DNA of 64,000 nt from an uncultured Duncaniella sp. (GTDB taxonomy: Bacteria; Bacteroidota; Bacteroidia; Bacteroidales; Muribaculaceae): the NCBI GenBank assembly GCA_958352885.1, contig CATWQI010000005.1, positions 1-64,000 of the forward strand, read 5' to 3'. Of this stretch, positions 15,164-23,998 are shown one piece after another. The position numbers and the translations under genes were made by a program. Below the pieces are notes generated by a model. The model was not told the origin of the DNA, searched no databases, and saw nothing but the letters and a program-made list of their open reading frames with translations. Each line of letters begins with the position of its first letter. Within the stretch, counting starts at the first letter, position 1.

Positions 15164-16774
15164 ATGGCTGATTGGCATGCTCCTCAGGGACCGTTTGACA
15201 TCCCTGATATTCCTAATTATATTCCACGGCGATTAAAGCCTTGGATTTTCATCATATTTGTCCTGATTATACAATTTTCAGGAGGCCTATATCTTGCGGC
15301 TGCTTCTGACATGGTCGGGACCACAGCTCTTATGCAGGAAGATATATTGATGGCGGGATATGCACAATTGATTGGCATGTCGATAAACTTTGCCGTGATG
15401 TTCCGGTTAAAGTTCCGATTTACCAATAGAGTTTCGTTATCGACATGTTGTATTGTACTGATAGCGGCCAATCTTATATGTGCGCATACCCATTCGGTGC
15501 CTCTTCTGGTTACGACCTGCTTTATTGCTGGATGGTTCAGGATGTGGGCGACATTTGCGTGTAATTCCACTATACAGTTGTGGTTGACTCCTGTGCGTGA
15601 CATGGCGATATTTTTCTGTTATGTCTATCTTGTGGTTGACGGAGTGATTCAGTTAAGCGGAGTTCTTACGATCTACACTGCTTTCTTTGCTCAATGGGAA
15701 TATATGCACTGGCTAATGACTGGTTTGCTGGCGTTAATGCTGTTCATGGTGTTGATTTTGGTTAAGCCGGTAAAGGGCCCTATGCAGATTCCGCTATTAG
15801 GTATAGATTGGATTGGTGCTGGGCTGTGGAGTATATTTATGCTGTGTTTCACATTTATTTGTGTGTATGGTAATTTCTATGACTGGTGGGAGGCGGAAGA
15901 GATAATCGTGGCAGCGTTGCTTGGTGTCGCATGTCTCGCAGTCAATTTATGGAGGGCGTCATTCCTCCACCATCCCTACATCTCGTTTATGGCACTCAGA
16001 AATCGCAATGTGATTCGAGCGACATTGATTTACCTGGTGTTTTTTACACTATTGGCGACCGAACATGTGTTTGAGCATAGTTATGCGATGACAATCCTGG
16101 GTTTTGATGAAACGAATCTGATAGACTTGAATTGGTATGTTTTTGTCGGGATTATTGCCGGTGTGATTTTCACATATTTCACATTCGCCCTCAATAAATG
16201 GAGATATAAGACAATGACAGCGATAGGATTTTCTTTGGCGGCTGTTTATCTTGCTTATTTTTACTTTCTAATTGATTATGGCGTTGAGAAAGAAATGCTT
16301 TTCATGCCTCTGTTTTTTAGAGGCGCAGCATCAGTGATAATCTCAATCGTATTTCTGACATCCATAGTCCAGAGCGGGTTACATTTTTTCGTTTTCCCAC
16401 AGGCTTTGACCATAAATGGCTTTACTGGAGCGGTGATGGGAGCTACATTTGGTCCTGCGCTGGTAGGAGAGATGCTTCGTCACACCATGGCTAAGAATGT
16501 GGCATTGCTGAGTGCTGAAGCTTTAGATTCTAATCCTGTCACCATGTATTTGCCGTTTGGCGAATTATTTGGCATGATTCAACTCCAGGCTTTGGTAGTA
16601 TCAATGAAAGAAATATATGGTTGGCTCCTGATTGTGGCACTTACATCGTTGCTTGTGATATTAGTAAGCTACGGACCTCTCAGACCGTTTGCGATATTTC
16701 CTAAATGGAAAACCATACGCCGTGCAATGCGACGTATGGTCAGGTTTGAAATTCGGAGTAAGCTTCAATCTTAG
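15164..16774 (+). CDS. MFS efflux pump, DHA2/EmrB-like
   Basis: 536 residues with about 14 hydrophobic segments, the topology of the DHA2 drug:proton antiporters that work with EmrA-type adaptors. Classical MFS motif A is poorly conserved (FRLKFRF after the second helix), so this is a divergent member, as is common in Bacteroidetes. The C-terminus is basic and cytoplasmic. The gene ends convergently, overlapping the stop of the AddA-like gene by four bases. Confidence 0.85.
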   Translation: MADWHAPQGPFDIPDIPNYIPRRLKPWIFIIFVLIIQFSGGLYLAAASDMVGTTALMQEDILMAGYAQLIGMSINFAVMFRLKFRFTNRVSLSTCCIVLIAANLICAHTHSVPLLVTTCFIAGWFRMWATFACNSTIQLWLTPVRDMAIFFCYVYLVVDGVIQLSGVLTIYTAFFAQWEYMHWLMTGLLALMLFMVLILVKPVKGPMQIPLLGIDWIGAGLWSIFMLCFTFICVYGNFYDWWEAEEIIVAALLGVACLAVNLWRASFLHHPYISFMALRNRNVIRATLIYLVFFTLLATEHVFEHSYAMTILGFDETNLIDLNWYVFVGIIAGVIFTYFTFALNKWRYKTMTAIGFSLAAVYLAYFYFLIDYGVEKEMLFMPLFFRGAASVIISIVFLTSIVQSGLHFFVFPQALTINGFTGAVMGATFGPALVGEMLRHTMAKNVALLSAEALDSNPVTMYLPFGELFGMIQLQALVVSMKEIYGWLLIVALTSLLVILVSYGPLRPFAIFPKWKTIRRAMRRMVRFEIRSKLQS

Positions 16775-19700
16775 AATCTCACGATTTTGCCGGAATCAAG
16801 ATAATACAGGTAGCCGGTTACATTTTCGTATCCGAGAGAATTTAAGATTGTCACGTACTCTTTCACTTGTTTCCTATACTTTTCAGGAGATTGTGATCCT
16901 GTTTTGTAATCTATCACATTGACCTCGCCGTTGCATGTCCATACCACTCGATCAGGACGGCGGGTCATTTCTTTATCTATGGCAATAGGCCGTTCTATCA
17001 GTAGACGGTTGTATTCATTAAACCATTCATGCACCCGTTTGTCATTAACACGTTGTGTTATCAGATAGCGTATTTCTTGTATATCGCCTTCTGTGAGGCT
17101 TTTAGCTTCCGGTGTCGACCTGAGTAAGTTGATTGCGGTAGGAATGTCATGCGGTTTACGTATGTGTGCCATTATATCATGCAGTATAATGCCTCTGTCT
17201 CGGGCCACAGTCATATCCTTGTACCGGTCCAGCTTGGTGTTTTCCCAGATTGATTCTCCTTGGCGGATGTAATAGTCCGGCATATCCATTAGATTGGATG
17301 GAGCCATAGCTGTCTTTGAAGTTTTCTTGCTTGTCTCTTGGCGGACAGTCGGCTTCCCAAGTGTCATTGTCCCGTCTGCATTTATCTCAATAGTGGTAAA
17401 TGGGGATATGGTGATATCGGAGGCTTCATTTGCTGAATTAAGTTCAGTTACAAATTCGTGCGTGCATGCGGCAAGACCATTTGATATTTCGGCTGAGAAG
17501 TTTTTCCCGCCACCTCCAAGCTTAATTCCGATGCAAAGTTCATTCACGGCTCGGGTAAATGCCACATATAACAAATTAAGTCTGTCAAGCTGTTTCTGTG
17601 ACTGAATCACCTGGTATTGCTTTTCAAACATTGTACCTTCCATTGCCTTTGTGGCCGTGAGGGGTAACATTGGAGGGGTTATTTCCGAGTCGATCCCCGG
17701 GATATTGTCAATCTCAAACCAGGAGATATCACCCTGACTGCTTTCAGAAAGTTCGGCAAACGGGATGTGAACGCACGGGAACTCCAGGCCTTTTGACTTA
17801 TGTATGCTTAATATGTTAAGAGCTGTATCGTCGGCTGCTCCTGCCACGGTTGCCCTGTATCCTGTGTCATCCCACCAATTTAGAAATGAGCGTATGTCGC
17901 CTTTGCCATGTGAAACGAATTCAGATACTAAGTCCAGAAAAGCTGTCAGGAATAAATTGTCACGACTAAGATTTTCTGGAGGAATGCATTCGGTGATTAT
18001 ACCTTCCATAAGTGTGATTAGGTCTATGTCATCGACAGTTGATATCCTAACAGCACTCTGCGGATCAGTTGTGTCATTAAGATTGAGGTTCCTCTGGTTG
18101 GCAAATTTATTTATAGCTTTGGTCAGCGCATCAGAAGAAGACGCCCCATTGCTTTGGGCTGCTTCGAAATCATTGATTATTGTTGCTATTTCTTTCTGAG
18201 TCTTTTTATGCCCTGAAACAGGGTGGTCAGATGCGCAAAGTAGTCGTAGCCGACTTATGACCAGCGAGACGGAAGGAGACCTTGAAACCCTGAGTGAATT
18301 ATCCGATACTATCTGAAATTCTGGAAAGTCCGGGTCTGAAAGTTTTGTCGCTTCAAGATGTTTTATTATTCGTTCGCCTTCCGTCCATTTGCGAACAAGA
18401 ATAGCAATATCACCGGGATGATAACCGGATGATAACTGTCTTCTAAGTTCTACCGTAAGTTGCTCCAGCGCTTTCGCTTCTGGGTCTTCATCTTTGGCAT
18501 TAAAGACAGATAATTTTACATAACCTTTATGTGTGGAATGCTTGATTGATATTTGCTGACTTACATTTTTATATATGTCATCAAACCCGAGATTCTTGGC
18601 TATTGCAGAAAATAGAGTGTTATTGAAACGTATTACATTGACTGAGGAGCGCCAATTTGTATTTTCTGCGAGTGTGTTACCGCTGATTTTTGCACATCCT
18701 CTCACCATCGGTTCGTTGTGTAGGTTGTGGAGTAGGGAGGGGTCACTGTCTCTGAACCGATATATACATTGTTTCTCGTCACCTATAACCAGGTTGTCAT
18801 GGTCGTATGAAAGGCTTTCCTGTATAAGTGGACGTAGGTTCTGCCATTGACTGAATGATGTGTCCTGAAACTCGTCAATCAAGTAGTGGCTAAACCATTG
18901 GCCGACACGTTCAAAGAGAAAAGGCGTGTCTTCTCCGCCGATTATATGTGAGAGCAGAGTGTTTGTGTCACTTAGTAATATGGTGGAGTTTTCTCTACGA
19001 TAGATGTCGATGTATTCGATGATAGTAGAAAATAGACCGAGTTGGTATAGATTATCAGATATTATCTTAAGCTCGGACACTTGTTTTATGCAAAACTTGC
19101 ATCGTTCAGCAGCATAAGCGACAAGCCTGTCGATATCGTCGTTTCTTAGGGAAGAACTTGCGGCTTTCCCTTTATAGATAGAGTCAATGCAATCGCATGT
19201 CTTTTCCAATGCTGTTTGAAGAGATCCTTTTGTCGTCGGAGAGTAGCCATCTTTACTCCAATCCATGAGGCTGTCCCTTACTTTTTTGCTGATAGACTCC
19301 TCCTGTCCGCTCTTTGAAATGGCATCACAGGCCATACGACAAGCTTCGGCAGTTTCCTGTTTGACATTGCGTAATTCGAGATAAACTGAATTTTTGAATT
19401 GTTCGAATTTTGTCAAATCTGATAGATATTTTACAATCTTCTCTTCATTTGCACGAAAGTAGTCATCGGTTATATCACTGATAAATTTAATGAAATTATC
19501 ATAAGTACTATTTGCGCGGTTGAAAATGTTAAATGCTTTCCCGTTTTCAATCATTTGGGTCATGTAGTCAGAGAGCCACCTGATTAGGTATTTAGTCTTT
19601 TTTGTCTCTTTGCCATGATTTAAGTCTTGGAAAAGCTGGTCTACTCCCATTGATGTGACGGCAGCATCATCAAGCTCTACGTCATAGTTGCCGGACACAT

Positions 19701-20115
19701 CGGCCTCGTGAGCAAAAGCACGAAGTATTAACTGGAAGAAGGAATCAATAGTTGATACACTGAAGAAGTTAAAGTCATACAGGAGGTCCTTCAATGCACT
19801 TTCGGCTCTTTGTTTTAATTCATCTGGTGAGCAGTGGAATGTGTCACAAAGATAGGATTCGTATGGACTCTTTTCAGCCCAGCCCTTTTCGCATCCGGCT
19901 ATTACAGCTAACTCGTGAATAATGCGACTTTTCATCTCCTCTGTAGCCTTATTCGTAAACGTTATGGCAAGAACAGACCTGTGGTTATTGCTACGTCTAC
20001 GGCTAAGAATATAGTCTCCTTCCTGATTCTTGTGTCCAAGTATCAACTTGATATATTCTCGAGCAAGAGTAAATGTCTTTCCTGAGCCCGCTGAGGCTTT
20101 GTATATATTTAACAC
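16771..20115 (-). CDS. UvrD/AddA-like helicase-nuclease (RecB family)
   Basis: ATP-dependent double-strand-break processing enzyme. The N-terminus has the Walker A motif YKASAGSGKT (5-14); further on lie AITFTNKATEEMKSR (motif Ia), DEFQDTS (motif II), a UvrD C-terminal region with LLYVAFTRA, and a RecB-type nuclease at the C-terminus (RPDRVVW, VNVIDYKTG, QVKEY). The 1114-residue length suits AddA. An AddB partner is not adjacent in this window: the gene upstream is a SUI1 factor, four bases away, and the MFS gene is convergent downstream. Confidence 0.88.
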   Translation of the reverse strand: MLNIYKASAGSGKTFTLAREYIKLILGHKNQEGDYILSRRRSNNHRSVLAITFTNKATEEMKSRIIHELAVIAGCEKGWAEKSPYESYLCDTFHCSPDELKQRAESALKDLLYDFNFFSVSTIDSFFQLILRAFAHEADVSGNYDVELDDAAVTSMGVDQLFQDLNHGKETKKTKYLIRWLSDYMTQMIENGKAFNIFNRANSTYDNFIKFISDITDDYFRANEEKIVKYLSDLTKFEQFKNSVYLELRNVKQETAEACRMACDAISKSGQEESISKKVRDSLMDWSKDGYSPTTKGSLQTALEKTCDCIDSIYKGKAASSSLRNDDIDRLVAYAAERCKFCIKQVSELKIISDNLYQLGLFSTIIEYIDIYRRENSTILLSDTNTLLSHIIGGEDTPFLFERVGQWFSHYLIDEFQDTSFSQWQNLRPLIQESLSYDHDNLVIGDEKQCIYRFRDSDPSLLHNLHNEPMVRGCAKISGNTLAENTNWRSSVNVIRFNNTLFSAIAKNLGFDDIYKNVSQQISIKHSTHKGYVKLSVFNAKDEDPEAKALEQLTVELRRQLSSGYHPGDIAILVRKWTEGERIIKHLEATKLSDPDFPEFQIVSDNSLRVSRSPSVSLVISRLRLLCASDHPVSGHKKTQKEIATIINDFEAAQSNGASSSDALTKAINKFANQRNLNLNDTTDPQSAVRISTVDDIDLITLMEGIITECIPPENLSRDNLFLTAFLDLVSEFVSHGKGDIRSFLNWWDDTGYRATVAGAADDTALNILSIHKSKGLEFPCVHIPFAELSESSQGDISWFEIDNIPGIDSEITPPMLPLTATKAMEGTMFEKQYQVIQSQKQLDRLNLLYVAFTRAVNELCIGIKLGGGGKNFSAEISNGLAACTHEFVTELNSANEASDITISPFTTIEINADGTMTLGKPTVRQETSKKTSKTAMAPSNLMDMPDYYIRQGESIWENTKLDRYKDMTVARDRGIILHDIMAHIRKPHDIPTAINLLRSTPEAKSLTEGDIQEIRYLITQRVNDKRVHEWFNEYNRLLIERPIAIDKEMTRRPDRVVWTCNGEVNVIDYKTGSQSPEKYRKQVKEYVTILNSLGYENVTGYLYYLDSGKIVRF

Positions 20116-20118
20116 TGA

Positions 20119-20463
20119 CTACTTAACTTTATATCCTGCTTTTGACAGAAATAGTTTAACCTCGTTCGCACGGTCACCCTGAATCAGTATTTCACCACCA
20201 CGGACCGACCCTCCGGTTCCGAAGCGTGATTTCATCGATGCTGCCAATTCTTTTAACTCATTATCATCACAACTGAAACCGGTTACAATAGTGGCAACTT
20301 TCCCTTTTCTCCCTTTTCTGTCAAGGATTACAGATATGATGTCATCTGCGATTGGGCGATCAGCGTCCAGTATGTCGGATTCTTCCAAGTTTTCTTCATG
20401 GGGGAGTACGCCTTCGGCTACTTTCTGATTGAGCAATTCTTTCCAATCCATAGAAGTGGACAT
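20119..20463 (-). CDS. SUI1/eIF1-like translation factor (YciH family)
   Basis: 114 residues. The C-terminal half is a SUI1 domain (RKGRKGKVATIVTGF, LKELAASMKSRFGTGGSVRGGEILIQGD). YciH-type proteins influence start-codon fidelity in bacteria; the physiological role in Bacteroidetes is unclear. It lies between two lipoprotein genes and the AddA-like gene with very short spacers, so it is probably in one transcript. Confidence 0.88.
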   Translation of the reverse strand: MSTSMDWKELLNQKVAEGVLPHEENLEESDILDADRPIADDIISVILDRKGRKGKVATIVTGFSCDDNELKELAASMKSRFGTGGSVRGGEILIQGDRANEVKLFLSKAGYKVK

Positions 20464-20483
20464 TATTATAGAGGAGGAGAGGG

Positions 20484-20948
20484 TTAGTAATTTGAAATTG
20501 TATCCGCTGACACGTCTAAATCATGGTCAGCCGGTATTTCGGCCGGGTTGTCAAGTGAATGGACTATTGTTGCCAGCGTCATTGCATATTTATCATATTC
20601 TACAGGTAGATTCTGATAATACGCAGATGCTGAGTCGGGATTTACCTTGAAGGCTTCTTTGTAACATTGTGCTGCAAGTTCGACAACTTCCGGATCATCG
20701 GTACGTTCATTAAGTTGCATGTACAACATGGACAATCGCCCCCATTCGTTTGCGGCTATGCTTGATTTCTCTTCGGGAGTTGTCACCAACTTGTCACAAA
20801 TTTCGCGTGTGGCACTTACATCGTCATTGGCCAAAGCCAATTCAGCTGTGGCGACATCTTCAGCTATCGAATGACTATCATGACATGACATGCATGATAA
20901 CGCAATCGCAATGATAGATAAGGGTATGTGTATGTATTTCATAATCAT
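20484..20948 (-). CDS. Lipoprotein with TPR-like region, function unknown
   Basis: The signal sequence ends in a lipobox-like ALSC/MSC cluster before HDS, so the protein is probably exported and lipidated. The mature part is acidic and helical, with a TPR-like motif (AAQCYKEAFKVNPDSASAYYQ). The likely start is the second Met (20942). It precedes the SUI1 gene by 20 bases and follows another small lipoprotein. I do not recognise a specific family. Confidence 0.7.
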   Translation of the reverse strand: MIMKYIHIPLSIIAIALSCMSCHDSHSIAEDVATAELALANDDVSATREICDKLVTTPEEKSSIAANEWGRLSMLYMQLNERTDDPEVVELAAQCYKEAFKVNPDSASAYYQNLPVEYDKYAMTLATIVHSLDNPAEIPADHDLDVSADTISNY

Positions 20949-20970
20949 AAGAGAGATTTAGTATTAAGTG

Positions 20971-21387
20971 TTACTTACCGCTGTCATTCGTTCTTTTTTG
21001 GCGTTGAAATATATATGAAACTCCATCTTGCTCAAGCTGAAGCGATAGCTCGTTGTGGCTTGCGATTTTACGGACTATTCGTTTAGGAATGTTGCCTATG
21101 ATAGTGCTGTCGCCTTCAAATTTAAGAGTGGATGGTTCAATGTTTATAATCAACGAGTCGTTCAGCACATTCCAATCTCCTTCTACGCTATAAGTGAGCA
21201 CTCCAGGCTTGATAGCTCGGATCACACATGTGGCATTCTTGTGTAATTCCATTACTGGCTCATTATGGGAAATCTCAGGATTATAATATATGCCTGTTAT
21301 TTCCTTAGCTTCTTTGCTGAGTTTGCTACAGCCGCAAAGACTTGCAGACATGAGCATCAGTAATAAGATGTGTTGGATTTGACGCAT
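20971..21387 (-). CDS. Small lipoprotein, lipocalin-like fold possible
   Basis: A signal peptide with lipobox LCGC (Cys about residue 20) is followed by about 115 residues rich in beta strands (ATCVIRAIK, LTYSVEGDWNVLNDSLIINIE, NELSLQLEQDGVSYIFQRQ). This pattern resembles the small Bacteroidetes lipocalin-like/DUF lipoproteins. Function is unknown. It lies between pyrD and another lipoprotein on the same strand. Confidence 0.7.
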   Translation of the reverse strand: MRQIQHILLLMLMSASLCGCSKLSKEAKEITGIYYNPEISHNEPVMELHKNATCVIRAIKPGVLTYSVEGDWNVLNDSLIINIEPSTLKFEGDSTIIGNIPKRIVRKIASHNELSLQLEQDGVSYIFQRQKRTNDSGK

Positions 21388-21483
21388 TGAGATTGTCGGT
21401 TTTGGTTGTCACAAAATTAAGAAATCTATATCCGATTACCAAATTTAGAAGTAGGATATTGAGCCATATTCTGAGTTTTGCCC

Positions 21484-22389
21484 TCAAATAGTTCCGATAA
21501 TTTCATTAATGTCACTGATGCCATGGCGTGAACAATAATCCTCCATGTAGTCAAGGATTTTCATGGTCACAGACGGGTCAATGAAGTTTGCTGTCCCGAT
21601 TTCAACCGCTGTTGCTCCGGCAAGCATAAACTCAATAGCATCTCTTCCGTTCATAATCCCACCGAGCCCGATTACTGGTATTTTCACCGCTTTCGCAACT
21701 TGCCAGACCATGCGGACGGCTATCGGGCGCACCGCCGGACCAGAAAGCCCTCCGGTTATGGTGGAGAGATGTGGCTTGCGTCGTTCCACGTCGATTGACA
21801 TGCCCATAAGCGTGTTTATCAATGATACAGAGTCGGCTCCTTCCGCTTCAACAGCTTTTGCTATCTCTGCGATGGACGTGACGTTTGGAGATAATTTTAC
21901 AATGAGATTTTTGGGGTATGCCTCTCTTACAGCTTTCGTTACTGTTGCGGCTCCCTGTGTAGTAGTCCCAAATGCCATGCCTCCCTCCTTGACATTGGGA
22001 CATGAGATGTTGACTTCAATGGCATTAACTTTTTCAAGGGATGCAAGTCGACGGGCTGTTTCAGCATAATCATCAACTGTTGCACCTGACACATTGACAA
22101 TCAATTCAGATGCGTAATGCTTTATGCGCGGATAGATGTTTTCAATAAAATAGTCGACGCCTTTATTCTGGAGGCCGACAGCGTTAAGCATCCCTGATGG
22201 TGTTTCCACCATGCGTGGGTAGTCATTACCCTCGCGTGCGTTAAGGGTAGTGCCTTTAATTATGTAGCCTCCAAGGCGATTCAGGTCAATGAATGGTGTG
22301 AACTCTTCGCCATAGCCGAATGTGCCGGAGGCGGTTAATACAGGGTTCTTTAATGAGAGATTGCCTATGTTGACTGAAAGATTTGCCAT
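21484..22389 (-). CDS. pyrD: Dihydroorotate dehydrogenase, class 1B catalytic subunit
   Basis: Oxidises dihydroorotate to orotate in pyrimidine synthesis. The FMN TIM barrel shows the class 1B signature [11 protein letters not shown], in which Cys is the catalytic base, plus the N-terminal [13 protein letters not shown] and the FMN-phosphate segment [13 protein letters not shown]. The class 1B enzyme needs PyrK to pass electrons to NAD, and pyrK lies immediately upstream (48 bases). 301 residues is the normal length. Confidence 0.95.
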   Translation of the reverse strand: MANLSVNIGNLSLKNPVLTASGTFGYGEEFTPFIDLNRLGGYIIKGTTLNAREGNDYPRMVETPSGMLNAVGLQNKGVDYFIENIYPRIKHYASELIVNVSGATVDDYAETARRLASLEKVNAIEVNISCPNVKEGGMAFGTTTQGAATVTKAVREAYPKNLIVKLSPNVTSIAEIAKAVEAEGADSVSLINTLMGMSIDVERRKPHLSTITGGLSGPAVRPIAVRMVWQVAKAVKIPVIGLGGIMNGRDAIEFMLAGATAVEIGTANFIDPSVTMKILDYMEDYCSRHGISDINEIIGTI

Positions 22390-22437
22390 AATTATAAATT
22401 GTCTGATTCTATTTTACGATGAAAAATGCTGTTGAAA

Positions 22438-23211
22438 TCATTTGTCCCAGTTAAGACTGTCAATGTTGAATACCGGACCTTCGGTACATACGCAAACATT
22501 CCCCTTGACAGTTTTTTCTACACAACAAAGGCACGCTCCAAGTCCACATGCCATCATATTTTCAAGCGACACTTCGCAGTCTGTTCCGTTAGAGTGAGCA
22601 ATCTTCGCAATCGCCTTCATCATAGGAGCGGGACCACAGCAATAATAGCGGTACATGTCCTCTTGCATCACCGGATGCATTGTGACAAGCCCCTTTATGC
22701 CAACCGAACCGTCTTCTGTGCAGATATGGACTTTGCCGACTTCCTTAAAATCGTCAAGCTCCAACAAGTCTTTTCCGGAACGTGCACCTAATAAGAATTC
22801 CGGTATAAATCCGTGCTTTTTTAAAATTTTACCAAGATATAGAAGTGGAGCTACTCCCACACCTCCTCCGATAAGCAGCATTCGTGACCCGGCAGATGCT
22901 TCTGTTGAAAATCCGTTTCCAAGAGGGAGCAAGATGTTTATTATCTCACCTTCAGCCTTGTTGATAAGTGATTCCGTGCCTTTGCCGGCATTGCGTATCA
23001 GCAGGTCGATTGTTGCGCTCTCCATATTTACATCGTTTATGGAAATAGGACGCCGTAGAAATACATCAGGTGCATCGACGGAGACCTGTACGAATTGACC
23101 TGGAAGTATTGTCGGAAGGCATTCTCCATCAGCCGGTCTTAATGTGAGTCTTGAGTATGACTGGTTGATACGCTGATTCCTGAGGATTATGAAGTCTTTA
23201 ACCTGTTTCAC
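22438..23211 (-). CDS. pyrK: Dihydroorotate dehydrogenase electron-transfer subunit
   Basis: Ferredoxin-reductase-like subunit linking PyrD to NAD+. The FAD-binding RRPISIND, the NAD-binding LLIGGGVGVAPLLYLG and the C-terminal [2Fe-2S] cysteine motif (CGLGACLCC, then CVCTEGP) are present. 257 residues is typical. It is first of the pyrK-pyrD pair on the minus strand. Confidence 0.95.
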   Translation of the reverse strand: MKQVKDFIILRNQRINQSYSRLTLRPADGECLPTILPGQFVQVSVDAPDVFLRRPISINDVNMESATIDLLIRNAGKGTESLINKAEGEIINILLPLGNGFSTEASAGSRMLLIGGGVGVAPLLYLGKILKKHGFIPEFLLGARSGKDLLELDDFKEVGKVHICTEDGSVGIKGLVTMHPVMQEDMYRYYCCGPAPMMKAIAKIAHSNGTDCEVSLENMMACGLGACLCCVEKTVKGNVCVCTEGPVFNIDSLNWDK

Positions 23212-23242
23212 GATTAATCTGTTTTCTTGGTTAAGTTAAAAT

Positions 23243-23806
23243 TTAATGCTTATGATATTCAAAAGGAGTTTCAAAATCTCCAAATTTAATTCTGTTAGAG
23301 TCTTTCTCGCTGATAACCATCTCATTTGTGCTGATATGCCAATCTATCTCTAATGAGTTGTCAAGAAGGCTGATTCCATTATCGGCATCTGGATTGTAAA
23401 AACAGTCACACTTGTACTGGAATACGGCGATGGCGGAAAGGACAGCAAATCCATGGGCAAATCCTTTTGGTATGAATAGCTGAAAGTGGTTTTCTTCAGA
23501 TAGTTCAACTGCCACATGTCTGCCGTAAGTTGGAGAGCCTTTCCGGATATCTAATGCAACATCAAGTACTTTGCCTCTTACGCATCGTACCAGTTTGCTC
23601 TGTGCATAGGGTGGGTTTTGGAAATGCAAGCCTCTTACAACTCCGTATGTCGACATGGACTCGTTGTCCTGGACGAAGTCAATCGGAGCAACTGTCCTGT
23701 CAAATTCTTTTTTTGAATAACTTTCAAAGAAGTATCCTCTGGTGTCATTAAACACCTTTGGTTTGAGTATTAAAACGTCCTCTATGTCAGTTTTAAATAT
23801 TTCCAT
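23243..23806 (-). CDS. rfbC: dTDP-4-dehydrorhamnose 3,5-epimerase
   Basis: RmlC cupin enzyme of dTDP-L-rhamnose synthesis for surface polysaccharide. Motifs: FNDTRGYFFESY, FVQDNESMSTYGVVRGLHFQ (catalytic His), VALDIRKGSPTYGRHV and IPKGFAHGFAVLS. The ATG at 23806 (MEIFKTDIEDVL) matches the family; the frame is open 9 codons more. The other rml genes are not in this window. It is 32 bases upstream of pyrK on the same strand. Confidence 0.92.
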   Translation of the reverse strand: MEIFKTDIEDVLILKPKVFNDTRGYFFESYSKKEFDRTVAPIDFVQDNESMSTYGVVRGLHFQNPPYAQSKLVRCVRGKVLDVALDIRKGSPTYGRHVAVELSEENHFQLFIPKGFAHGFAVLSAIAVFQYKCDCFYNPDADNGISLLDNSLEIDWHISTNEMVISEKDSNRIKFGDFETPFEYHKH

Positions 23807-23927
23807 GCAGAAGCTGATTAAAGTCTTTAGCAAACGAATTGTTGCTTATAGTTAAACGCAAATTTACGAAATAATTTGGATATACAATTCCTTACCGTCC
23901 AAAAAACAGTATCAATATACAAGTCAC

Positions 23928-23958
23928 TTGCAAAATATATGAAAATAGCCTAACTTTG
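23928..23958 (+). promoter_or_regulatory. Promoter of esterase-GH28 operon
   Basis: TTG (23928-23930), 20 bases, TAACTTTG (23951-23958), giving a leader of about 35 bases before the ATG at 23999. Confidence 0.7.
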
Positions 23959-23998
23959 TCGCACCGATACCGGGAAAACTAAATATAAGACAATATAA

